DNA of 58,123 nt from a bacterium (candidate division B38) B3_B38 (lineage in GTDB: Bacteria > Acidobacteriota > B3-B38 > Guanabaribacteriales > B3-B38). The notes under the pieces were generated by a model. That model saw only the letters and a program-made list of their open reading frames with translations, ran no database searches and was not told where the DNA came from. Within the stretch, counting starts at the first letter, position 1. The number at the start of each line of letters is the position of its first letter. The stretch is taken from positions 1-58,123 of the forward strand of contig NJBL01000005.1 of assembly GCA_005223145.1 (NCBI GenBank). The letters are read 5' to 3'. Made by a program: the position numbers and the translations under genes. This document shows positions 1-7,311 of this stretch, one piece after another.

Positions 1-540
1 GGTTTCGGGAATAAGAAAACTTGGGATACAGACTTTAGAACATTATTTCTTAAATTTAATAATGAGATTTCACATAAAATATTTTCTAACGGGCTTAAAC
101 ATAAAGGCATGTGTATGGATATAATGGATATAAAAAATCGAGATTTTGATCTTGTATACTTAGATCCGCCTTATATAAGACAAGACAAGAGATCCCCAAA
201 AGATTATTATTCTATGTATCACTTCCTTGAAGGTTTAGTAAATTATAATAGATGGAGATATATGATTGATTGGAAGACTAAAAATAAAAGATTAATTAAA
301 GAAAATAGAATTTGGGATAATAATAATTTCGAAGAAAATCTAAATATTTTATTTAAAAGATTTCAGTATTCTATGATTGTTCTTTCTTATGGCGACCCAG
401 GATGCCCTTCTATACAAAAAATTAAGGAACTATTATATAAATATAAATCAATAATAAATATTATAAAAACTCCATACAAATATAAATTAAATAATAAAAA
501 TGATCAGAAAGTTTACGAAGTACTGATAATAGGAAAATAA
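1..540 (+). CDS. DNA adenine methylase (D12/Dam-like), C-terminal part, truncated at window start
   Basis: Frame is open from base 1 (GFGNKKTWDTDFRTLFLKFNNEI...) into ORF 109-540; contains DLVYLDPPYIRQ (DPPY motif); AT-rich. Confidence 0.75.
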   Translation, partial: GFGNKKTWDTDFRTLFLKFNNEISHKIFSNGLKHKGMCMDIMDIKNRDFDLVYLDPPYIRQDKRSPKDYYSMYHFLEGLVNYNRWRYMIDWKTKNKRLIKENRIWDNNNFEENLNILFKRFQYSMIVLSYGDPGCPSIQKIKELLYKYKSIINIIKTPYKYKLNNKNDQKVYEVLIIGK

Positions 541-759
541 CTTTAATGCTTTTCTGAACATTTTTATAAGAATAGTATTAATTAGCATCTGTACATTGCA
601 AATATATTTAATGATACATTCCATTTTTTAACTAAATATATATTAAAATATTTAAAAATTGATTGTGGAAAAATAGGGGCGAAATACAAAAACAAAGCGT
701 ATTTTGGCTAAAATTAAACCAGCTTGCAATGCTTAGCTTATCCTTCTTCAGAATCTCAT

Positions 760-1001
760 CAGCCCGCCTTTTTTGATAATAGGCGCAAAAAGAAAAGGCA
801 ACAGTCGTGGTCGACCATTGCCCTGGTACCGATTATATTATTGCGTGGGAGAGCTTAATGCCGGAGATGTGAAAGGCGAGAGTTTCAGGTAGGAAACTCT
901 TCAAGAGCATCAAGCTCTCCCCTTTTATGAATCCATACCTGGCGGAGATATAACACTGTTTGAACCAAGGAAATGCTGCGAACCAGGTATTTGATTCTCT
1001 C
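760..1001 (+). ncRNA. Candidate structured RNA, copy 1 (upstream hairpin 797-822, module A 848-920, module B about 929-1001)
   Basis: 13/14-bp helix 848-861/907-920; hairpin AGAGTTTC-AGGTAG-GAAACTCT 879-900; ATACCTGG/CCAGGTAT 935-942/983-990; GAATC/GATTC 929-933/993-997; homologous to copy 2 at 1390-1640. Confidence 0.6.
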
Positions 1002-1389
1002 TTGATAATTAATGCTAATACATATACTACACATTGTCAAGCGGAAACTGCAGTATATATTGTTAAAACGGCGGTATTAAGAGGGGAAATACGCTGATAA
1101 AGGATTAACCTTTGAGATGGGAATGCATACATAGAGCTACTTTTACCCCCTCCTTGCGGTGTATGGCTCATTTTAGCCGTGAGCAAGTGATTGTGCCATT
1201 TCATAAATTGACCTGCTATTTGTTATCCGAAACTGAAACCATCTTGCACTCTTTTGCGCAGCAATTTTATAGTTGCATTTAAAGAAACAGGCAAAGCTCT
1301 GGTACGCCGGTAGGTTTTTGGTGACTTGTTGAAGGTCAGGAAGGGAAATTGAGAGCTTAGATTATCGTTGGTCGTAAAATACTCAACTC

Positions 1390-1640
1390 ACCTTTTTAAT
1401 AATCGGTCCAAAAAATAAAAGCAATAGTTACCGGGGTACTATTGCTATAATATCAATTATATTTACAGCCGAATAATTGCGAGGGAGAGCCTAATGCCGG
1501 AGGTGTAAAGGACGAGAGTTTCAGGTAGGAAACTCATTGAAAGCATTAGACTCACCCTACTTCCTGGAGAGCCCATACCTGGCGGAGGTACAACCTTGGT
1601 CAAACCAAGGAAATGGTGCGGACCAAGTATGTGACTCTCC
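1390..1640 (+). ncRNA. Candidate structured RNA, copy 2 (upstream hairpin 1420-1446, module A 1484-1556, module B 1566-1640)
   Basis: Helix 1483-1497/1543-1557 (13/15 paired); hairpin GAGTTTC-AGGTAG-GAAACTC 1516-1535 identical to copy 1; GGAGAG/CTCTCC 1566-1571/1635-1640; CCTTGGT-CAA-ACCAAGG hairpin 1594-1610. Confidence 0.6.
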
Positions 1641-2044
1641 TTATTTAATTAAATTATAAATCATTTATCGCACAATGTCAAGGGAAAGAATGCCATAAAT
1701 GTTGTTAAGATATAGGTTATTAAAATGTGCCAAGCTATGATAATTTTGTATCCCGTCAAATTGAGATATATTTATTTTTAGCCCTCCTTTTCGGTTTATT
1801 GCTCATTTGTAGTAGTTATCGAATATCTTTTCAGCTTTTAAAAAATAGTATACATTACTAAGGTTTTCAATTCAAGAATATTTTTGATGAGAATCATATA
1901 AAATCGCCTGTGAAAAAATGGGGATAAGATAAAAAATAAACCGCTCTGCAATACCTTCCCTTGACCCTTTACACTCTTGTCGTTTGTTCCATAGTATGAT
2001 AATATTAATTAGTATTTACAATCAGGGAAAAAGGGGAGGCAGTT

Positions 2045-2776
2045 TTGCCTAAGGATATAGGTCAACTCTTCCATGATGAGACCAAATATCATCGTCATAG
2101 GATGCCCCGGGGGAGCGGATTCAGGTTCAAAGACCCGGAGCCTTTCAAGACCTACCCCAACCCGCTGTCGGTGGTGGAGCTCCCCCCGCCAGATGAGGAG
2201 GGGGGAATACCGCTGTGGACTGCCCTGAGCAGGCGCCGCTCGCGGAGGGACTATTCTGCCAAGCCCATCACCCGGGAGCAGCTCTCCCAGCTTATCTGGG
2301 GAAGCTACGGGGTCTCTGGCAGATATGGAACCTATTACCTGCGCACTGCCCCCTCGGCTGGTGCCCTGTATCCGGTGGAGACCTATCTGGTAGTCAACTC
2401 GGTTGAGGAGGTGGAGCCGGGGCTTTACCATTATAATCCTCCTAAGCATAATCTGGAGCAACTGAAAAAGGGGGATTTGGGGAAAGACCTTGCCCGTGCC
2501 TGCCTGGGACAGGGGATGGTAGCCACCGCCTCGGTGGTCTTTGTGTGGACCGGCATCGCGGCACGCTCTAAGGGGAAATACGGCGAGCGGGCTTTTCGCT
2601 ACATCTATATGGATGCCGGTCATATAGGCGAGAACCTCTACCTCTCTGCCGAGGCGCTGGGGCTGGGCTGCTGCGGGGTGGGTGCCTTCTACGATGATGA
2701 GGTCAACCAGGTCATCGGGGTGGATGGCAAAGAGGAAACCGCAATCTATCTGGGAACCGTAGGGTCCCTGCTTTAG
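2045..2776 (+). CDS. SagB/ThcOx-type nitroreductase-family dehydrogenase
   Basis: RRSRRDYSAKPITREQLSQLIWGSYGVSGRYGTYYLRTAPSAGALYPVETYLVV, AGHIGENLYLSAEALGLGCCGVGAF. Confidence 0.85.
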   Translation: MPKDIGQLFHDETKYHRHRMPRGSGFRFKDPEPFKTYPNPLSVVELPPPDEEGGIPLWTALSRRRSRRDYSAKPITREQLSQLIWGSYGVSGRYGTYYLRTAPSAGALYPVETYLVVNSVEEVEPGLYHYNPPKHNLEQLKKGDLGKDLARACLGQGMVATASVVFVWTGIAARSKGKYGERAFRYIYMDAGHIGENLYLSAEALGLGCCGVGAFYDDEVNQVIGVDGKEETAIYLGTVGSLL

Positions 2777-2879
2777 ATACGAGATAAAAGTCCCACCCTC
2801 AGTTAAACCCCTGAGGGGATAGGGGCTGCTGGGGTAATTGGGATGCCAAGTCTATAACCTAAAAAAGGGGGGTGATAGG

Positions 2880-3617
2880 ATGGCAATTTTAAGACACCTG
2901 AAGAAAGTAGCCTTTTTGGTGCTACTGCTTCCGGTAATGGGAGCTATGGCTGCTCCCATGGGGGGAGACCTATATGTGGAGAAACAAGTCACCACTTCGG
3001 GGATAATGGGGCGACCCACATCCACCTGCCCCCAGAAGATATGGATGACCAAGGATATGCTTCGCTGTGAGGATCCCGACCACTACCGGGTGGTAATCTT
3101 TCGCCTGGACCAAAACCTCATTCTCATGCTAAACACCGTCCAGAAGACCTACCAGGAAGTAGCCTTTGAGGACTTCCAGCAAATGCTCCAGATGGGAGCC
3201 GCTGTGCCTGGAGAAACACCGGAGACGTGGGAGGTGATCGTCAGAAAGACGGGGAAGAAGCAGAAAATCTGTCAGTGCAACTGCTACCAGGTGCTCGTTG
3301 AGCAGCCCAGCTTGAATATGAAGGTTGAAATGTGGCTTACCGAAGATTTCTCCTACGATTGCTCATTGTTCCAAAAATACCTGGAGACCCTGGGGGGGAC
3401 CTACTACAGCAAAAAGGCTATCGACCAATGGGCTGCCCTGAAGGGCTATCCCATCAAGACGGTGACCTACTGGACTATGGGGAATATGACCATGAGCTCT
3501 ACCTGCCTGGTCACCAAGATCAGCCAGGAACCCATACCCAAAAAGCTCTTCAGCCCGCCCTCCGATTACAAGAAGATACCCTTTGAAATGCCCCCTACAC
3601 CTCCTGAGAAGAATTGA
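2880..3617 (+). CDS. Secreted DUF4412-like protein with N-terminal signal peptide
   Basis: Start MAILRHLKKVAFLVLLLPVMGAMAAPMGG at ATG 2880 preceded by GGGGGGTGATAGG; pattern of DUF4412/LolA-like proteins. Confidence 0.6.
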   Translation: MAILRHLKKVAFLVLLLPVMGAMAAPMGGDLYVEKQVTTSGIMGRPTSTCPQKIWMTKDMLRCEDPDHYRVVIFRLDQNLILMLNTVQKTYQEVAFEDFQQMLQMGAAVPGETPETWEVIVRKTGKKQKICQCNCYQVLVEQPSLNMKVEMWLTEDFSYDCSLFQKYLETLGGTYYSKKAIDQWAALKGYPIKTVTYWTMGNMTMSSTCLVTKISQEPIPKKLFSPPSDYKKIPFEMPPTPPEKN

Positions 3618-3700
3618 AGAGGGATATTTTACCGAAAAAGGCTCAGCTATCGGAAACAGGGGGGAGAAAGTCATCAGCACCCTCATCTGAAATGAGGAGG

Positions 3701-3729
3701 TTGACCTCAGAAGAAGAGGAGAGTATAAT
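3701..3729 (+). promoter_or_regulatory. Sigma70-like promoter for the partner-switch cluster
   Basis: TTGACC (3701-3706), 17 nt, TATAAT (3724-3729). Confidence 0.6.
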
Positions 3730-3881
3730 CTCTTAGCTAAGTCTGAGAGATAGATGATGGAATCTCATAACTTCCTTCTGAAAGAACTAAATGGCGGGAA
3801 AAAGCGTTAATAATTATAGAGAATGGGTTATGCAATTAAAAGCTCTTCATAACTTTTGGAGGAAGTGGAGAGATAAATCCC

Positions 3882-4289
3882 ATGGAAGAGGAGATAACCT
3901 TTACCGTCCCCATACGCCCCGACATGGAGCTGGAGGTAACACGCGTAGCCTCCTCCGTTGCCGAGGCGATGAGGCTGGGTAAGGACAAGATTGACGAGAT
4001 CAAATTAGCCCTGATCGAAGCCTGCCTGAACGCCTTCGAGCACTCTAAAAGCAAAGAGAAGAAGGTCCATATCAAAATCAAGATGACCGACGACCGCCTG
4101 GAGATAATTGTTAGAGACTATGGGGTCGGCTTCGACCCCTCCAAGGTAAAAGAGCCTAAAATCGAAGAGAAGCTCAAAAGCCCCCGCAAGAGGGGTTGGG
4201 GGTTAAAGATTATGCGCTCTTTAATGGATTCTGTGGTGATCAACTCCCACAAAGGGGGAACCAAGATAATTATGACTAAAAGAAGATAG
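3882..4289 (+). CDS. ATP-binding anti-sigma regulatory kinase (RsbW/SpoIIAB-like HATPase)
   Basis: IDEIKLALIEACLNAFEHS, DYGVGFDP, KRGWGLKIMRSLMDSV. Confidence 0.85.
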   Translation: MEEEITFTVPIRPDMELEVTRVASSVAEAMRLGKDKIDEIKLALIEACLNAFEHSKSKEKKVHIKIKMTDDRLEIIVRDYGVGFDPSKVKEPKIEEKLKSPRKRGWGLKIMRSLMDSVVINSHKGGTKIIMTKRR

Positions 4290-4307
4290 GAGCTCAGGAG
4301 AAGGTCT

Positions 4308-4658
4308 ATGTTAGAACAAGAGTTAACCTTAACTGCCAGGAAAGAGGATAAATACGCCGTTATTACCACTGAGGGGTATATCAACAATCCCGGAGGCGAA
4401 AAGATCGCCCACATGTGCTATCAACTGATGGACGAGGGCTACAAGCACTTCATCCTGAACTTCAGCCAATCAAAGGTGATTAACAGCATCGGAATCTCCA
4501 TCCTCATTGAGATTATAGAGAAGGTTCTGGAGCTCAAAGGGAGTCTCTCATTCTGCGGTTTGACTAACACCATAGCCAAGACCTTTCGCATTATGGGACT
4601 CGCCCAGTATACCAAAATATTCCCCACAGAGGAGGAAGCCATTAAGGCACTATCCTGA
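4308..4658 (+). CDS. STAS-domain anti-sigma factor antagonist
   Basis: VINSIGISILIEIIEKVLELKGSLSFCGLTNTIAKTFRIMGL is STAS-like. Confidence 0.85.
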   Translation: MLEQELTLTARKEDKYAVITTEGYINNPGGEKIAHMCYQLMDEGYKHFILNFSQSKVINSIGISILIEIIEKVLELKGSLSFCGLTNTIAKTFRIMGLAQYTKIFPTEEEAIKALS

Positions 4659-4675
4659 CGGAAAAGCTCCCGGCT

Positions 4676-7309
4676 GTGCTCCTGAAAGACCCTACCCAGA
4701 CTGAAGGGAGCTTTTCGGAGAAAGGGGTATCGAGGGTAATGACCGCCATAAAAAAAGCACCCGTCAAAAATACCGTCGGTTTACTTCTGATTCTTATTGC
4801 CGCCAGCGGATGGCTTCTTTGCCTCAAGCCAGGCGCCGAAGAGCCTCCGTCGGTTCAGAGCTGGTTGGTGGTGCTATTTTTGCCAGTGATGATTGCCGGG
4901 GTCTCTCTTCTCAATTTCTGGAGAAGATGGGACCTGGGCCAGCGATTAAAAGCCTTCATATCCTTTTATCTCTCCCTCTACGGGCTCCATCTGCTGGTCA
5001 GCGCCCTTGTTCGCAGCCCTCAGCTTCAGGCAAGCGTCAAGAGGGGACTCCTCAGCCTCCTTGACCCCCTGGCTGCCCTGCTGGCTATCACCCTTACCAT
5101 CTCCTTCTGCCGGCTCTACTACCCCCGTCACGGTAAAAGGCAGAAAATCCTCTTCTTCGCCATCATCGGGCTATTCTTCATCACCCTGCAAGCCAGCGGT
5201 CTCTTCCTTCTGTTGATAATCCTCATTCTCTTCCAGGGGCTGAGACTCCCCTGGCTGGTCACTGTGAGCCATACCTCACGGATAAAGCTCTTCCTGATTT
5301 TAGCAGGATTCTGGATTTCGCTCTTCTTTTTCTCTCTGCGGTCCCTCCTCCGCCCAGAAGCGCTCCCTGATGCCACCATCTATCTTGGTGGGGAACTCCA
5401 CTACCTGTTCATGAAAACCCTTTTTGTTTACATCCTCCTGCTGAGTATCAGGATGGCGGTAAGCCTGGTGGAAACCAGCCAGCGGCTGAGGAGCAAAACC
5501 GCTCTCTCTTACCTCTTCAGAGCTGTGCTCCCCATTGTGATTTTGATCGGGGTTATCCTTGTAAATTTTATATTCCAGGGGGTATATTTTAAATTCCACA
5601 ACCTCTACCAGGGCACCTTTCAGCGCCTTGAAAGACACGGCGAGAGGATTATCAGTGGAGAGAGGCTCCGCCAGTTAATAAGTAGCTCAACACAAACAGG
5701 AGACCCCGCTCTCGCTCTGAACAGCTTCGCCGCTGAGGAGGAGAGAGTAATCGCTGCCGATTTTCCCGGGACCTTCCTCAAAATCCAGCTGACCCCCTCC
5801 GAGGGAGGGCAGGGGATTGTCGCATTTTCCCCGTCCACCCCGCCAGAATTTCGCCGAGCCGAGACCCTTCCCCGCTGGTTCATGGAGAATATGTCCCCCA
5901 ACTTTTTCGCCGAGAAGGGGAAAAAATTCTTCAAGTGCATTAAGAATAAAAAAATTAGGACCGAAGATGTTCTCCTTCAGCTCTATGTCCCCATCACCGG
6001 GGAAGCAGTCGAGGAAATAGAACGCCGCTATCAGGTAACCCTCAGGTTCTCACCCTCCCCAACCGGGGCAGATTCTGCCATCAATCTGCAGCAGGATACC
6101 GAAGGGCATGTGAGCGCCACCATTTCATTACCCCCATCTGAACAGGGGCAGCAAGGGGCGGTGACGAGTGGTGCCTATTTACGCCTCCCTCTCACCATCA
6201 CCGACTGGGAGAATGGGGGAACCAGTCAACTGGGCAGTGTGCAGCTCTTCCCATCCTGGAAAGATGTGCTCAGCTCCTCGTACAGCTTTGATTATTCCGA
6301 CCCCAACAGCTATCTGGCTAATACCAAAATGATGGCCTATGTCACTCTGATCGTTGCTCTGATAATCATTATCATCTCCTCTTTCATCGGTGGGCGGATC
6401 AGCAAAAGGATACAGCAATCTCTTGACTCCCTGGTCATCGGCACCAGGAAGATCGGGGAGGGGGAACTCGATTACAAAATAGGGATAAAGAGCCGCGATG
6501 AATTTTACAGCCTGGCTACCTCCTTCAACCTGATGACCGATAACCTGAAAAAATATATGGCAGAAATGGTGGAGAAGGAGCGCATAGAGTATGATATAAA
6601 AACCGCCAGCAAAATCCAGGCTTCCATACTCCCCGAGAGGGACCCTTCCCTGGAAGGGTATGATGTCATCAGCTATTTTCATCCAGCTAAGGAGGTGGGA
6701 GGAGACTACTACGACTACCTTTACCTCCCCAACAACCAGCTGGGAATAGTTATCGGGGATGTCAGTGGACATGGAATAGCCGCCGGGCTCTTAATGTCCA
6801 TGGCTAAAAGCTGCCTTTACAATCAGGTCAAGACCTCCCACCAGGTGGAGGATGTATTGTTTGCTATGAACAACATGGTTAATGAGCTGCTGCACAAGAG
6901 ACTCCTGATGAGTTTCTGCTACACTATTCTCGACCTCAAAAAAAGGAGGCTTACCTACTCCAGTGCTGGACACCATTTCCCCTACCACTACTCCGCATCC
7001 GAAGCCACCCTATACAACTTAGAATCTATCGCCTACCCCCTGGGGGTGAGGAGGAACTCCCGCTATGATAAGAAAACCGCTCATTTGAAGCCGGGCGACC
7101 TCCTTATCTTCTACTCCGATGGGATCATTGAGACCATGGACAATAAGGACGAACTCTTCGGCTTCGAACGCTTTGAGGAGCTTATTGTCAGAGATGCCCA
7201 CCTCCCGCCCACCGAGCTTAAGCAGAGCATCCTGAGGGAGCTCAAGGAGTTCGCTAGGGGTACCCCTCAGGGGGATGACATAGCCCTTATTATAATAAAG
7301 GTTAAATAG
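4676..7309 (+). CDS. Membrane HAMP-containing SpoIIE/PP2C-type serine phosphatase (start may be 4739)
   Basis: N-terminal TM segments, HAMP region, ASILPERDPSLEGYDVISYFHPAKEVGGDYYDY, GIVIGDVSGHGIAAGLLM, YSDGIIETMD. Confidence 0.9.
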   Translation: MLLKDPTQTEGSFSEKGVSRVMTAIKKAPVKNTVGLLLILIAASGWLLCLKPGAEEPPSVQSWLVVLFLPVMIAGVSLLNFWRRWDLGQRLKAFISFYLSLYGLHLLVSALVRSPQLQASVKRGLLSLLDPLAALLAITLTISFCRLYYPRHGKRQKILFFAIIGLFFITLQASGLFLLLIILILFQGLRLPWLVTVSHTSRIKLFLILAGFWISLFFFSLRSLLRPEALPDATIYLGGELHYLFMKTLFVYILLLSIRMAVSLVETSQRLRSKTALSYLFRAVLPIVILIGVILVNFIFQGVYFKFHNLYQGTFQRLERHGERIISGERLRQLISSSTQTGDPALALNSFAAEEERVIAADFPGTFLKIQLTPSEGGQGIVAFSPSTPPEFRRAETLPRWFMENMSPNFFAEKGKKFFKCIKNKKIRTEDVLLQLYVPITGEAVEEIERRYQVTLRFSPSPTGADSAINLQQDTEGHVSATISLPPSEQGQQGAVTSGAYLRLPLTITDWENGGTSQLGSVQLFPSWKDVLSSSYSFDYSDPNSYLANTKMMAYVTLIVALIIIIISSFIGGRISKRIQQSLDSLVIGTRKIGEGELDYKIGIKSRDEFYSLATSFNLMTDNLKKYMAEMVEKERIEYDIKTASKIQASILPERDPSLEGYDVISYFHPAKEVGGDYYDYLYLPNNQLGIVIGDVSGHGIAAGLLMSMAKSCLYNQVKTSHQVEDVLFAMNNMVNELLHKRLLMSFCYTILDLKKRRLTYSSAGHHFPYHYSASEATLYNLESIAYPLGVRRNSRYDKKTAHLKPGDLLIFYSDGIIETMDNKDELFGFERFEELIVRDAHLPPTELKQSILRELKEFARGTPQGDDIALIIIKVK

Positions 7310-7311
7310 CT

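Larger units (their letters stand above)
721..1850. repeat. Diverged tandem duplication, about 630-bp period, containing the two structured RNA copies
   Basis: Flanks also align, e.g. CACATTGTCAAGCGGAAA...ATTGTTAA vs CACAATGTCAAGGGAAAG...GTTGTTAA, and CCCCTCCTTGCGGTGTATGGCTCATTTTAG vs GCCCTCCTTTTCGGTTTATTGCTCATTTGTAG. Confidence 0.6.

Noticed and set aside
760-1640. Structured RNA copies as tandem glycine riboswitch (GGAGAG...CTCTC, CGGAGGTRYAA resembling CCGAAGGRGCAA)
   Set aside because: The order differs: in glycine aptamers a closed hairpin precedes the CCGAAGG motif, whereas here CGGAGRT is enclosed by the inner stem and followed by the hairpin. The conserved CAGGCAAAAGGAC segment is absent and no glycine-related gene follows.
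760-1640. The two RNA-like repeats as a CRISPR array
   Set aside because: Only two diverged units of about 630 bp; no short identical direct repeats with regular spacers anywhere in the window, and no cas genes.
2796-2817. CCCTCAG-CTGAGGG hairpin after the nitroreductase gene as a terminator
   Set aside because: Seven-bp stem is real but there is no T-tract, so termination is not supported.
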